A stretch of DNA of 64,000 bases from an uncultured Flavobacteriaceae bacterium (GCA_937944485.1 CALDYU010000003.1:62001-126000); one strand, 5' to 3'; counted from the first letter of the stretch, positions 31,715 to 41,840 are shown. A program made the numbers and translations. Notes: a model not told the origin generated them from the sequence alone.

Positions 31715-33886
31715 ATGATTTCGATTAACAAAAAAACACTTCAAGACCTAGAGTTTCCAGTAGTTTTACAACATATTGCTGCGCGTTGTCATACAGAATT
31801 AGGAAAAGAACAGGCTTTACTAATACAGCCACTTTTAAGTGAAGAGTCTATTCACTTTAGCTTAGGTCAAACGGCAGAATACCTATCTTCTTTGGTTAGT
31901 GAGAATCGGATTCCGAATCATGCCTTTGACCGTATTGATTCGGAGTTAAACCTACTAAATATTGAAAATACGACCCTCGAAATTGCAAGTTTTAGAAAAA
32001 TTGGCACCATTTCGTCAACCGTCACGACACATAAAAAATTCTATAAAAAATTCAAAGCGTATTACCCACTGTTATTTGCTACCTCAGAAAAAATTGACTT
32101 AAATACAGAAATTCCCAAAGAAATTGACACCGTAATTGATCGCTTTGGCGAAGTAAAAGATAAAGCATCAGACACCCTATTCGCTCTTCGAAGACAAATA
32201 AATGTAGTAAAGGGAAAGATTAGTCAAAGTTTTGCCGCTGCCTTAAGCCTTTATAATGGTTCTGACTACCTAGATGACATTCGGGAATCAGTTTACGAAA
32301 ATCGTCGTGTTTTGGCGGTTAAGGCGATGTATCGACGCAAAGTGAAAGGTGCTGTTATGGGCAATTCCAAAACAGGAAGCATTGTTTACATTGAACCCGA
32401 GGCTACATTAAAACATAGCAGAACCTTAAACAATCTAGAATTTGATGAAAAGGAAGAAATTCAAAAAATACTAAAACAACTTACAGCTTTGATACGTCCA
32501 TTCGCCCCGTTACTTTCGGATTATCAAGAATTCTTAACTACAATTGACCTAACCGCTGCCAAAGCAAAATACGCCCAAGAAACCAATGCGCTGCTTCCGC
32601 AAATAAATCATGAAAAGCGTTTATTTCTTCGAGATGCCTACCACCCTTTATTATTTCTCAACAACCAACTTAAAAACGAGAAAACTTATCCGCAGACCAT
32701 AGAATTACATGCAGAAAACAGAATCATTGTCATTTCGGGGCCCAATGCTGGAGGAAAAAGTATTACCCTTAAAACCATTGGCTTATTGCAAGTGATGCTA
32801 CAAAGCGGACTTTTGCTTCCCGTTCATGAACGTAGTTCGGTTTACTTATTCGATAAAATATTAACGGATATTGGCGACAACCAGTCCATTGAAAACCATT
32901 TAAGTACCTACAGCTACCGCCTGAAAAACATGAACTCATTTTTAAAAAAATGCAATGCCAATACGCTATTTTTAATTGATGAATTTGGCACAGGTAGTGA
33001 CCCCGAACTTGGAGGTGCGCTAGCAGAAACGTTCTTAGAAGTTTTTTACGAACGCGAAGCTTATGGCGTTATCACCACCCATTATGCCAATTTAAAACTT
33101 CTAGCCAATGAGTTACCGCATATCTCTAATGCTAACATGCTTTTTGACAATAAAACCTTAGAACCGACCTTTCAATTAGTCCTGGGTGAGGCAGGAAGCT
33201 CCTTTACTTTTGAAGTAGCACAGAAGAACGGCATCCCCTACTCGCTCATTAACAAGTCAAAGAAGAAGATAGAGCGCGGCAAAGTCCGTTTTGATGCAAC
33301 GATAGCCAAACTACAAAAAGAACGCAGTAAAATGGCTAAAACAGGCTCTAGACTGCAAGAAGAAGAGTCTAAAGCACGTGATGAAGCTGATCGATTGGAG
33401 AAATTGAATGCTAAAATCAAATCAAAACTAGAAAACTACCAAGAATTGTACGATCACGACCAACGCATGATTCAATTGGGAAACAAAGTAAATACGGCGG
33501 CAGACAAGTATTTTCAAGATAAAAAGAAACGTATTTTAGTGTCTGAATTGCTTCGTATTGTTGAAACCGAAAATAGTAAGCGCAAAAAGAAAACCGCAAA
33601 TCAAGCAAAAGCTGAACGTCGAAAAAAAGCGCAAGTAATTCAAGAAGTGCAAAAAGAGGTCAAAGTCATACGAACTAAAAAGAAGCTTGCAAAGAAGAAA
33701 GCTATTAACAAAGAAAAAAACAAACCAAGACCCGTATTTCAGTTAGGAGATCGCGTTCGTTTGACAGATGGTAAAGCGGTAGGAAGCATTGATAAGCTCG
33801 AAAAAGGGAAAGCTGTTGTTAATTATGGCATATTTACCACCAATGTTAGTGTGACGCAATTAGAATTAGTCGAACGTAAAAAATAA
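31715..33886 (+). CDS. mutS2: MutS2 ATPase lacking the Smr domain
   Basis: A 723 aa MutS-superfamily protein with core and clamp helices (1-320), Walker A GPNAGGKS (about 343-350) and Walker B LFLIDEFGTGSDP. A coiled-coil lever (about 510-680) is rich in Lys/Glu. It ends in a small beta domain (VFQLGDRVRLTDGKAVGSI to the end) where B. subtilis MutS2 would continue into an Smr nuclease domain. MutS2 acts in recombination control and ribosome rescue rather than mismatch repair. The near-consensus box TACCTTTA lies about 17 bp upstream. Confidence 0.92.
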   Translation: MISINKKTLQDLEFPVVLQHIAARCHTELGKEQALLIQPLLSEESIHFSLGQTAEYLSSLVSENRIPNHAFDRIDSELNLLNIENTTLEIASFRKIGTISSTVTTHKKFYKKFKAYYPLLFATSEKIDLNTEIPKEIDTVIDRFGEVKDKASDTLFALRRQINVVKGKISQSFAAALSLYNGSDYLDDIRESVYENRRVLAVKAMYRRKVKGAVMGNSKTGSIVYIEPEATLKHSRTLNNLEFDEKEEIQKILKQLTALIRPFAPLLSDYQEFLTTIDLTAAKAKYAQETNALLPQINHEKRLFLRDAYHPLLFLNNQLKNEKTYPQTIELHAENRIIVISGPNAGGKSITLKTIGLLQVMLQSGLLLPVHERSSVYLFDKILTDIGDNQSIENHLSTYSYRLKNMNSFLKKCNANTLFLIDEFGTGSDPELGGALAETFLEVFYEREAYGVITTHYANLKLLANELPHISNANMLFDNKTLEPTFQLVLGEAGSSFTFEVAQKNGIPYSLINKSKKKIERGKVRFDATIAKLQKERSKMAKTGSRLQEEESKARDEADRLEKLNAKIKSKLENYQELYDHDQRMIQLGNKVNTAADKYFQDKKKRILVSELLRIVETENSKRKKKTANQAKAERRKKAQVIQEVQKEVKVIRTKKKLAKKKAINKEKNKPRPVFQLGDRVRLTDGKAVGSIDKLEKGKAVVNYGIFTTNVSVTQLELVERKK

Positions 33887-34023
33887 ATACTCTTCGCATT
33901 GATTGTCAGGTGATTAAAACAAATCATATACGATTTACTTCTTAGTGACTCATGTCATTTTATTCCTTAGAAACATAAGTATTTCTACTATTTAGAGTGT
34001 TAGGTGTTTCAGTCACCCTGATG

Positions 34024-34031
34024 TATCTTTG
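34024..34031 (+). promoter_or_regulatory. -7 box (TATCTTTG) of the DCC gene, leaderless arrangement
   Basis: An exact TAnnTTTG match that ends 4 nt before GTG 34036, the same spacing as at the MFS gene. The box overlaps an upstream in-frame ATG (34021), which would then not be transcribed. Confidence 0.5.
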
Positions 34032-34035
34032 TGCG

Positions 34036-34443
34036 GTGGACGAAAACAAACAGATTATTCTTTTCGATGGAGTATGCAATCTTTGCAACAACTTTATTCA
34101 ATTTATTATTCAAAGGGATACGGAAGACATCTTTCGTTACGCTTCATTGCAAAGTGAAGTAGCTCAAAAATTGATTGCAGAACGTGGTATTAAAGTAAAT
34201 ACCATGGAATCCGTAATTCTTATAAATCCTGGTATTGCTTATTACACCAAATCTGATGCAGCGGTGCATATCGGAAAACATTTAAAGGGCTATCGGTATA
34301 TTTCAAAGATAATAACATTGGTTCCCAGTAGCTTACGCAATATCGTATACGATTTAATAGCGCGTAACCGCTACCGCTGGTACGGTAAAATGGATGCCTG
34401 TATGACGCCAACATCTGAATCGAAGGGTAAATTTTTGGATTAA
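34036..34443 (+). CDS. Thiol-disulfide oxidoreductase-like DCC family protein (DUF393)
   Basis: A 135 aa protein with the hallmark FDGVCNLCNNF (about 8-18, DxxCxxC), a thioredoxin-like fold of unknown substrate. Start choice: in-frame GTG 33997, ATG 34021 and GTG 34036 are possible. The last is preferred because it gives the usual family N-terminus MDENKQIILFDG and sits just after a perfect -7 box that covers the ATG. The C-terminus RNRYRWYGK is typical for the family. Confidence 0.82.
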   Translation: MDENKQIILFDGVCNLCNNFIQFIIQRDTEDIFRYASLQSEVAQKLIAERGIKVNTMESVILINPGIAYYTKSDAAVHIGKHLKGYRYISKIITLVPSSLRNIVYDLIARNRYRWYGKMDACMTPTSESKGKFLD

Positions 34444-34477
34444 CTGGTACTTGGTAAAACGCTTATCATATTCAATT

Positions 34478-35785
34478 TTACTTCACCTCATCATAGTGAT
34501 CATCCCAATTTTTCGCCTTAGGCTTACCAAGTTTGTCTTGCGATTTTGCCACCAGCATAGAAACCGTAGCATCTCCCGTCACGTTTATTACGGTTCTACA
34601 CATATCAAGCGGTCTGTCTACTGCAAATATTAGAGCAAGTCCCGCTTCCGGTATCCCTGCATAACCCAAAACCCCAACCAACATTACCATACCTGCTCCA
34701 GGTACCGCTGCCGAACCAATTGAAGCTAGAGTGGCAGTTGCAATAATACCCAGTTGCGTACCAAATGTGAGATCCATACCAAAGGCTTGCGCAATAAATA
34801 CTGCTGCTACTGCTTGATAAAGGCTGGTTCCATCCATATTAATGGTCGCACCAATTGGGAGTACGAAACTTGAAACTTCCTCTTCAACACCCAAATGTTC
34901 GGTTACTCTTTCCATAGTAACGGGTAGCGTAGCAGCGCTCGAACTTGTAGAAAAGGCCAAAAGTTGGGCTGGTGCTATTCCATTCATAAAAAACTTAGGA
35001 GATTTCCCAGTAAATGTTTTAACCATAATAATGTAAAAAACTACCATCAATGCCAAACCAAGAACAACGCAAAAAGCATACATGCCCAATGCCGCAAACA
35101 AATCGGCACTTGGCGCTTCCACCACAAGGGCTGCCATCAGTGCAAACACACCATAAGGCGCTGAAAGCATAATCAAATCAACCATTTTTAGAATCACTTC
35201 ATTGAAGCCATCAAAAAATTTCTTAACAGTAGCTCCTTTCTCCTCGGGTATCAAAATCAAAGCTATTCCAAAAAAAACAGCAAAGAATATAACCTGTAAC
35301 ATATTTCGATTGCTCGAAGCTGCATCAAAAATATTGCTCGGAACTAAATCTTCAAGTGCTTGTAAGGGTCCGGAATCTTTTTGCTTCTGGGCGTCTTGCC
35401 GTTTCATTTCGGCATCTCCACCATAAGCCTCAATAAGTTCAGTGCGCGTATCTTCGGCAATTGTCCCCCCAGGTTTCACCATACTGACCACCGCAAGACC
35501 AATAGAAACCGCAATTACGGTAGTTGCGATATAAGTCATAATTGTTCGCAAGCCCATTTTTGAAAGGCTAGAAATATCTCTTAAATCAGAAACCCCTTTA
35601 ACAAGTGCTGCAAGAATTAAGGGTATTGCAATGAGCTTTAAGGCATTAATAAAAATAGTACCAAAAGGTTTAATCCAATCACTTATGAATTTAGGACCCC
35701 AATCAAATTGAACCATTCCCAGGGCAAATAAAATACCCAATGCCATACCGATTAGAATTTTCCAATGCAGTGCCAATTTCTTCAT
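34478..35785 (-). CDS. Dicarboxylate/amino acid:cation symporter (DAACS, GltP/DctA type)
   Basis: A 435 aa sodium- or proton-coupled transporter with eight helices and two re-entrant loops. Visible are the serine-rich HP1 motif AFSTSSSAATLPVT (about 273-286) and TINMDGTSLYQAVAAVFIAQ (about 309-328), which coordinate Na+ and the substrate carboxylates. It imports glutamate, aspartate or C4-dicarboxylates across the inner membrane. An extended hydrophilic loop (about 115-150) is typical of Bacteroidota versions. It is a single gene. Confidence 0.93.
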   Translation of the reverse strand: MKKLALHWKILIGMALGILFALGMVQFDWGPKFISDWIKPFGTIFINALKLIAIPLILAALVKGVSDLRDISSLSKMGLRTIMTYIATTVIAVSIGLAVVSMVKPGGTIAEDTRTELIEAYGGDAEMKRQDAQKQKDSGPLQALEDLVPSNIFDAASSNRNMLQVIFFAVFFGIALILIPEEKGATVKKFFDGFNEVILKMVDLIMLSAPYGVFALMAALVVEAPSADLFAALGMYAFCVVLGLALMVVFYIIMVKTFTGKSPKFFMNGIAPAQLLAFSTSSSAATLPVTMERVTEHLGVEEEVSSFVLPIGATINMDGTSLYQAVAAVFIAQAFGMDLTFGTQLGIIATATLASIGSAAVPGAGMVMLVGVLGYAGIPEAGLALIFAVDRPLDMCRTVINVTGDATVSMLVAKSQDKLGKPKAKNWDDHYDEVK

Positions 35786-35930
35786 ACCAACTTATGTTTT
35801 ATTTCAGGAAGTAAGATAGTATTAAAAAATGAAGTAAGAAATTGAAAATTAGAAATACGAAGACTCTACTCAAAGTGCTCGTATAAAGCTCAGAATTCCT
35901 ATGCAACCATCAATTTAATAGGGTTCGATG

Positions 35931-36995
35931 TCACAACTTTGTTGTTCGAACTAGTAAGGTGTAATCGGCGAGAACCAGTGCGGCCATCGCCTCAATAATG
36001 GGTACTGCTCGTGGCACAACACAGGGGTCATGCCTGCCTTTGCCTTGTGTTTTCACTTTGTTTCCCTTTTTGTCAATGGTTTCATAAGCTTGAATTACAG
36101 TCGCCACTGGCTTAAAGGCAACCTTAAAGTAAATATCCATACCATTACTTATACCTCCCTGAATACCACCACTATAATTTGTTTCTGTACTTCCATCAGC
36201 TTTGAATTGATCATTATGCTTACTGCCTTTCATGGCAACCCCTTCAAAACCACTTCCATATTCAAAACCTTTTACAGCATTAATAGACAACATTGCCTTG
36301 CCTAATTCCGCATGCAGTTTATCAAATACAGGCTCTCCCAATCCGATAGGAACATTTTGCAACACACAGGTAATTACTCCCCCAATCGTATCTCCTTCTT
36401 TACGAATTGCTTTAATATAACTTTCCATTTGCGCAGCCATTTCTTGATCTGGACAACGCACATCATTTGATTCAGTTAGGGAAAGGTCTAATTCTTTATA
36501 ATCTTTTTCTAGCTTCATAGCTCCCACCTGCGACACGAAAGCATTGATTTTGACTCCAGCTAATAGTTGTTTAGCAATAGCACCAGCCACTACTCTACTT
36601 GCAGTTTCCCGAGCAGAACTACGACCACCACCTCTGTAATCACGAAAACCATATTTCTGATCATACACATAGTCAGCGTGAGACGGTCGGTACGAATCTT
36701 TAATATGAGAATAGTCGTGTGAATTTTGATTGGTGTTATGAATAGCAAATCCTATAGGAGTACCTGTCGTCTTTCCTTCGAAAATTCCTGAATAGAAATC
36801 TACCGTATCGGGTTCTTTGCGCTGTGTCACAATGGCCGACTGCCCTGGTTTTCTTCGGTCTAACTCTTTTTGGATGGCATCAAGGTCAATTTTTAATCCG
36901 GAAGGACATCCATCTAAAACCCCACCAATAGCAACACCATGCGATTCTCCAAAAGTTGTAAGTTTAAAAAGGTTTCCGAAGGTATTTCCTGCCAT
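35931..36995 (-). CDS. aroC: Chorismate synthase
   Basis: A 354 aa FMN-dependent lyase that converts EPSP to chorismate, the last shikimate-pathway step. Signatures are [18 protein letters not shown] (17-34), [22 protein letters not shown] (about 119-140) and [17 protein letters not shown] near the C-terminus. It is not clustered with other aro genes. A TACCTTTG promoter lies 22 bp upstream. Confidence 0.97.
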   Translation of the reverse strand: MAGNTFGNLFKLTTFGESHGVAIGGVLDGCPSGLKIDLDAIQKELDRRKPGQSAIVTQRKEPDTVDFYSGIFEGKTTGTPIGFAIHNTNQNSHDYSHIKDSYRPSHADYVYDQKYGFRDYRGGGRSSARETASRVVAGAIAKQLLAGVKINAFVSQVGAMKLEKDYKELDLSLTESNDVRCPDQEMAAQMESYIKAIRKEGDTIGGVITCVLQNVPIGLGEPVFDKLHAELGKAMLSINAVKGFEYGSGFEGVAMKGSKHNDQFKADGSTETNYSGGIQGGISNGMDIYFKVAFKPVATVIQAYETIDKKGNKVKTQGKGRHDPCVVPRAVPIIEAMAALVLADYTLLVRTTKL

Positions 36996-37017
36996 TAGTT
37001 GTATAAATAGTGAGTCA

Positions 37018-37025
37018 CAAAGGTA
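37018..37025 (-). promoter_or_regulatory. -7 box (TACCTTTG) of aroC
   Basis: An exact TAnnTTTG match on the minus strand, 22 nt before the ATG. Confidence 0.6.
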
Positions 37026-37063
37026 AATGTTAAATTAAAGCCCTCCAAAAGACCCTTGTTACA

Positions 37064-39973
37064 TTACTTTAAAGCTTCTTTTAAAATTGTTACAGGATGC
37101 AAGGCTTTTCGTTTTGTTCCGTCATAAATTTGATGCCTACAGCTTGTTCCATTGGCTACAATAATGACATCTTCTTCTGATTTTCGGATGGATGGAAATA
37201 GCTTTAACTCCCCTATTTGCATGCTCAAATCATAATGCTCTTGCTCATAACCAAAAGAACCAGCCATTCCGCAACAACCAGAAGCGATAATAGTAACTTT
37301 ATAATTTTCAGGAAGATTCAACACATCAAAAGTTACCTTTTGAGTGCTTAATGCCTTCTGATGGCAATGCCCGTGAATTTTAATCGTTTTGGGCTCTTTG
37401 GTAAAATTCTCTTTTGTAATATTTCCTTTTTCTATTTCTTCGGATAGAAACTCTTCAATTAAAAAAGTGTTTTTAGCAATTATAGCAGTTGTCGACTCAT
37501 CATCAGACAATCTTTTATATTCATCTCTAAAAGTCAAAATAGCCGATGGCTCTAATCCGACAACCGGAAGCCCTTTATCAGCAAATGTTTTCAGTTGTGG
37601 GATGTTCTTTGAGGCTAATCGCCGCGCTTGTTTTAAAAATCCCTTGGACAAATAGGTTCGACCACTTTCTGCATAAAACAAAGTAATGTTATACCCCAAT
37701 CGCGTTAATACCTCAATTGCATCTTTACCCAATTCAACGTCTAGGTAATTGGTAAATTCGTCGATATATAAAATTACTTTGTTTCTTGATCTATTATATT
37801 GTTTTTTAGTTTGTTGTAAGTATTTATCAAAATTAAAACTATAAATTTTTGGTAAGCTTCTTTCTTGAGCCACACCTACAGACCTTTTAAGCAAATCACT
37901 CAAAATCTTTGAATCATAAACACGATTCGTTAGTCCTGAAGCAATACTACCTATTCTGTTTAATTTCGTATTATGCGCGAACAATTTACTACGCAGCGAA
38001 TAACCGTTGCTTTCTTGATATTGAAATTGAAATTCAGCTTTTAAAGCAGCTATATCAACATTACTAGGGCATTCGCTTGCGCATGCCTTACAACTCAGAC
38101 ACAAATCAAAAACCTCTTTCAACTCTTTTTGATTGAATTTGTTCTTTCCTTCAGATGTGGTTAAAAATTCACGCAAGGCATTCGCCCTACCGCGTGTGGT
38201 ATGCTTTTCGTCTCTTGTTGCGTGATAGCTCGGACACATCGCACCTGCCATTTGTTCTGTTTTACGGCAATCACCACTACCATTACATTTTTCTGCTGCT
38301 TTTAAAATACCCTCACTATCCGAAAAATCCATTAGTGTTTTAATCACAGGCTCGATTCTATCTATTTCATAGCGCAATGACTCATCCATTGGATAGGCAT
38401 CTACGATTTTACCCGGATTAAAAATATTATTCGGATCGAAGTATCCTTTAATACGTCTGAGTAATTCATAATTCTTCGCTCCAATCATTAATGGAATAAA
38501 TTCTGCCCTTACAATACCATCACCATGTTCGCCGCTGAAGGAACCTTGATATTTTTTTGTTAGTTTAGCAACATCGGTTGTAATCGCTCTAAAAAGCGAG
38601 ACATCTTCTTTTTTCTTGAGATTCAAAATCGGTCGTAAATGCAATTCCCCTGCCCCCGCATGAGCGTAGTAAACCGCTTCTTGATCATAGCCCTTCATTA
38701 TATCAGAAAATTCAAGAATAAAATCTTTTAAATCTTCTAAAGCAACGGCAGTATCTTCAATGCAAGCCACTGCTTTACGGTCGCCTACCATATTACCAAG
38801 CAATCCCAATCCTGCTTTTCGCAACTCGATAGCCTTGCCAATATCAGCTCCATACAAAATAGGATTTGCATAACTTAAACCAGAATTAGTTATCGTTGTT
38901 TTCAATGCAGCGAGTTGACTTTCTAAAGCTATTTCCGTGTCCGCCTTAAGTTCTAACATCAACAAAACCGCTGGATCACCTTCAACAAAGTAACGATTCG
39001 CTAATTGTTGTTTATTATTCTTAGTACAATCTAAGATGACCTTATCCATCATTTCGCAGGTATGAAGATCATGTTTCATCGCTGGCGAAACGTCACTTAG
39101 ACAATCTTCTAAGGTATTGTAATGTGTTATCAGCATAGCTGAAAGTGAAGGCGGTAAATCGTCTAATTGCAGTGTAATTTCAGTAGTAAACGCCAAGGTG
39201 CCTTCACTCCCACTGAGTAGTTTACAAAGGTTAATATCAAGATCATTATTACTGAAAATTTCACTATTTAAAAGAGCATCAACCGCATAACCTGTATTCC
39301 TTCTATGAATACTCTCTTTTGGAAATTCCTTTAATATTTCATCTTGTATTTGATTATTTGACAGTTCTTTATATATATTTTCATAAAGTGATGCTTCAAA
39401 ACTATCTTTACATTTTTTTTCTTCAAATCGCTTTTTCGAAAGTGATTCAAATACTGCTTCGCTTCCATCTGACAAAATAGTTTTCATGGCAACAACTTTA
39501 TCTCGCGTCACTCCATATTGAATAGAAGTAGTACCAGACGAATTATTACCTACCATACCTCCTATCATACATCTATTTGAAGTAGATGTATTCGGACCGA
39601 AAAATAATCCGTGCGGTTTTAAATATTGGTTCAACGCATCTCTAATAACACCCGGTTGTACCGTTACCTGCTTTTTCTTCAGGTCTAAAGCAATAATTTT
39701 GGTGAAATATCGAGATACATCAACAACAATACCTTCCCCAACGCATTGTCCCGCTAAAGAAGTGCCTGCTGTTCGCGGAATCAATCCTATACGATGGGTT
39801 ATTGCAAATTGTATCAGTTTTTGAATGTCTACTGTAGTTTTCGGATAAGCAACTGCTAGGGGTGTTTTCCTATAAACCGAGGCATCTGTAGCATATAGCG
39901 CCTTCGAAAGCGAATCGTACTTTAGTTCACCCTCGAGACTGGTTTTAAGATTTTTTAGCAAAATTTTATTCAA
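37064..39973 (-). CDS. YdiJ-like FAD-linked and Fe-S-binding oxidoreductase
   Basis: A 969 aa fusion. An N-terminal PCMH-type FAD domain (about 35-270, with GTSLAGQCVG and GGMVGNNSSG) and an FAD-oxidase C domain (about 280-540) are followed by a ferredoxin-like 4Fe-4S region (CLSCKACASECPS near 625) and CCG motifs (GHCHQ; SGCCGMAGSFGYE). It resembles E. coli YdiJ, a D-2-hydroxyglutarate dehydrogenase, and glycolate or D-lactate oxidase chains GlcD plus GlcF in one protein. The first in-frame ATG lies far inside the FAD domain, so TTG 39973 is the likely start; a TATCTTTG promoter is 46 bp upstream. Confidence 0.9.
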   Translation of the reverse strand: MNKILLKNLKTSLEGELKYDSLSKALYATDASVYRKTPLAVAYPKTTVDIQKLIQFAITHRIGLIPRTAGTSLAGQCVGEGIVVDVSRYFTKIIALDLKKKQVTVQPGVIRDALNQYLKPHGLFFGPNTSTSNRCMIGGMVGNNSSGTTSIQYGVTRDKVVAMKTILSDGSEAVFESLSKKRFEEKKCKDSFEASLYENIYKELSNNQIQDEILKEFPKESIHRRNTGYAVDALLNSEIFSNNDLDINLCKLLSGSEGTLAFTTEITLQLDDLPPSLSAMLITHYNTLEDCLSDVSPAMKHDLHTCEMMDKVILDCTKNNKQQLANRYFVEGDPAVLLMLELKADTEIALESQLAALKTTITNSGLSYANPILYGADIGKAIELRKAGLGLLGNMVGDRKAVACIEDTAVALEDLKDFILEFSDIMKGYDQEAVYYAHAGAGELHLRPILNLKKKEDVSLFRAITTDVAKLTKKYQGSFSGEHGDGIVRAEFIPLMIGAKNYELLRRIKGYFDPNNIFNPGKIVDAYPMDESLRYEIDRIEPVIKTLMDFSDSEGILKAAEKCNGSGDCRKTEQMAGAMCPSYHATRDEKHTTRGRANALREFLTTSEGKNKFNQKELKEVFDLCLSCKACASECPSNVDIAALKAEFQFQYQESNGYSLRSKLFAHNTKLNRIGSIASGLTNRVYDSKILSDLLKRSVGVAQERSLPKIYSFNFDKYLQQTKKQYNRSRNKVILYIDEFTNYLDVELGKDAIEVLTRLGYNITLFYAESGRTYLSKGFLKQARRLASKNIPQLKTFADKGLPVVGLEPSAILTFRDEYKRLSDDESTTAIIAKNTFLIEEFLSEEIEKGNITKENFTKEPKTIKIHGHCHQKALSTQKVTFDVLNLPENYKVTIIASGCCGMAGSFGYEQEHYDLSMQIGELKLFPSIRKSEEDVIIVANGTSCRHQIYDGTKRKALHPVTILKEALK

Positions 39974-40018
39974 GGCGGAACAATTTTTGAGTACTAAACA
40001 AAGTTTTTAAGGATAGAA

Positions 40019-40026
40019 CAAAGATA
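40019..40026 (-). promoter_or_regulatory. -7 box (TATCTTTG) of the YdiJ-like gene
   Basis: An exact TAnnTTTG match on the minus strand, 45 nt upstream of the TTG start at 39973. Confidence 0.55.
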
Positions 40027-40066
40027 GGAAGAGCCAAATTGTAAATGAGAACTTAATACAAAGAAC

Positions 40067-40588
40067 ATGATGAATATCACAAAATTACTTAGCCTTAGCT
40101 TTTTTTTAGTAGCAGTTTCAATCAATGCGCAAGATATCGCAAATCACACTATAGGTTTGCGACTGGGTGACAGCGATGGTTTTGGAGCTGAAATATCATA
40201 TCAAAAATCGCTGGGTCGATACACCAGATTAGAATTAGATTTAGGCTATCGCGATAGCAGGGAATTTGATGCCGTCAAAGCAGTCGCTTTGTTTCAAAAC
40301 GTATATGACATTGGTGGTGGACTTCATTGGTATTACGGTTTTGGTGGAGGTGTTGGTTCCGCAAATTTTGAACCAAGGCCTAGCGCAAATAACCCAACAA
40401 CAATAATTACCCCTGAAGGTGGTTTGTTTGTTTTAGCAGCTGGAGATTTAGGTATAGAGTTTGATTTTGACAATATTCCCTTATTACTTTCTTTTGATAT
40501 CAGGCCCGAAATTGGTCTTATAGGTTTCGGTAGTTTTGACAACTCGTTTTACTTTGATTTTGGACTTGGTATTCGCTATCAGTTTTAG
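40067..40588 (+). CDS. Small outer-membrane beta-barrel protein
   Basis: A 173 aa protein with a signal peptide (about 1-22, ending INAQ). Alternating polar/aromatic strands (TIGLRLGDSDGFGAEISYQ, YTRLELDLGYRD, LHWYYGFGGGVG) end in FYFDFGLGIRYQF. The terminal Phe and about eight strands fit an OmpA/OmpW-like 8-stranded barrel. No ligand is known. Adjacent ATGs at 40067 and 40070 are both possible starts. A terminator follows. Confidence 0.82.
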   Translation: MMNITKLLSLSFFLVAVSINAQDIANHTIGLRLGDSDGFGAEISYQKSLGRYTRLELDLGYRDSREFDAVKAVALFQNVYDIGGGLHWYYGFGGGVGSANFEPRPSANNPTTIITPEGGLFVLAAGDLGIEFDFDNIPLLLSFDIRPEIGLIGFGSFDNSFYFDFGLGIRYQF

Positions 40589-40612
40589 ACATCATTTAAT
40601 TGTATATAGTAT

Positions 40613-40644
40613 GCCCTTTTCGACAAATGATTAGGGCTTTTTTT
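40613..40644 (+). terminator. Terminator after the small barrel gene
   Basis: A 5-bp stem GCCCT (40613-40617) / AGGGC (40633-40637) with a 15-nt loop is followed by TTTTTTT. The T-run doubles as the upstream region of the next gene's promoter. Confidence 0.65.
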
Positions 40645-40660
40645 ATACTATTGATATAAG

Positions 40661-40668
40661 TACCTTTG
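40661..40668 (+). promoter_or_regulatory. -7 box (TACCTTTG) of the DUF4369/TlpA gene
   Basis: An exact TAnnTTTG match, 26 nt before the ATG at 40695, with a T-rich -33 region overlapping the previous gene's terminator tail. Confidence 0.6.
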
Positions 40669-40694
40669 CACAAGCTAATAATAAACGGCATATA

Positions 40695-41825
40695 ATGAAA
40701 CGAATAATCATTCCCATACTGATGGCATTTGTAATTGCTGCCTGTAATCAAAAACCTGAAGGCTATATCATTGATGGTGAGTTAAGAGGTGATATAGAAA
40801 ATGGCACCCAGGTGTTCTTAAGAAAGCAAGGTGAAAATAATCAACCTATTAACGTAGATACAACTACTGTTGAAAATGGAAAATTCGTTTTTACTGGTGT
40901 AGCAGAGATTCCTGAAATGCATTACATCTTTGTAGATAAATCGCAAGGGTATACCGGTGTCGTAGTTGAAAATGGCGAAATAGCATTTAGTGCGCAAAAA
41001 GATAGCCTAGGTCTTGCTGAAATTAAAGGAACCCCTCAAAACGATCTTTTTTCTAAGTATTTGGCAAAGGCAAAAGCAATGTCTGAAAAGGGCATGGCCA
41101 TTCAAAAAGATATGCAGGCGGCTACTCAAAGTCAAGATGCTGTAAGTTTTGCTTCATTAAATGATGAAATGAATGATTTTAAAGAGGAATACAAAAGTTT
41201 TGAATTAGATTTTATTAATGAACATCCTGATGCTTTGATTTCGGTATTATTACTAGATAAAGCTATTGCAACACGTATCATTCCCGCAGGAGAAGTTCAG
41301 GGCATTTATGACAGCTTTACTCCAGAAATTAAGAAAACGACAGCTGCAAATCGAATTTTAGATCAATTAGAGACTTTGAAAGCCAAGGCAGAAAAAGAAA
41401 AGGCTACGGAAATTGGAGCTCAAGCACCAGAATTTACTGGTCCTGGTGTTAATGGAGAACAACTAGCCTTAAAAGACATGTTGGGTAAAGTTACATTGGT
41501 TGATTTTTGGGCAGCATGGTGCAAACCATGTAGAGCTGAAAATCCGAATGTAGTGGCTGTTTATAAAAAGTACCACGACAAAGGCTTGAATGTTGTTGGC
41601 GTTTCTTTAGACAAAACGGCTGAAGCTTGGAAAAAAGCAATAATAGAAGATGAATTGACTTGGAATCATGTTTCTCATGTAAAATATTTCAACGACCCTA
41701 TAGCACGCCTTTATAATGTAGACGCCATACCTGCTGCATTTTTATTAGATGAAAACGGAATTATAGTTGCGAAAAATTTAAGAGGCTCGGCTTTAGAAGA
41801 AAAAGTAGCAGAACTACTGAACTGA
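40695..41825 (+). CDS. TlpA-family thioredoxin lipoprotein with DUF4369 domain
   Basis: A 376 aa predicted lipoprotein (lipobox VIAAC, Cys16). The N-terminal DUF4369 beta domain (about 22-120) is followed by a helical linker and a thioredoxin domain (about 235-376) with active site WAAWCKPC. This is a Bacteroidota-type periplasmic thiol oxidoreductase. It has its own promoter and a strong terminator, so it is monocistronic. Confidence 0.92.
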   Translation: MKRIIIPILMAFVIAACNQKPEGYIIDGELRGDIENGTQVFLRKQGENNQPINVDTTTVENGKFVFTGVAEIPEMHYIFVDKSQGYTGVVVENGEIAFSAQKDSLGLAEIKGTPQNDLFSKYLAKAKAMSEKGMAIQKDMQAATQSQDAVSFASLNDEMNDFKEEYKSFELDFINEHPDALISVLLLDKAIATRIIPAGEVQGIYDSFTPEIKKTTAANRILDQLETLKAKAEKEKATEIGAQAPEFTGPGVNGEQLALKDMLGKVTLVDFWAAWCKPCRAENPNVVAVYKKYHDKGLNVVGVSLDKTAEAWKKAIIEDELTWNHVSHVKYFNDPIARLYNVDAIPAAFLLDENGIIVAKNLRGSALEEKVAELLN

Positions 41826-41840
41826 GATTTATTTGGTCAT

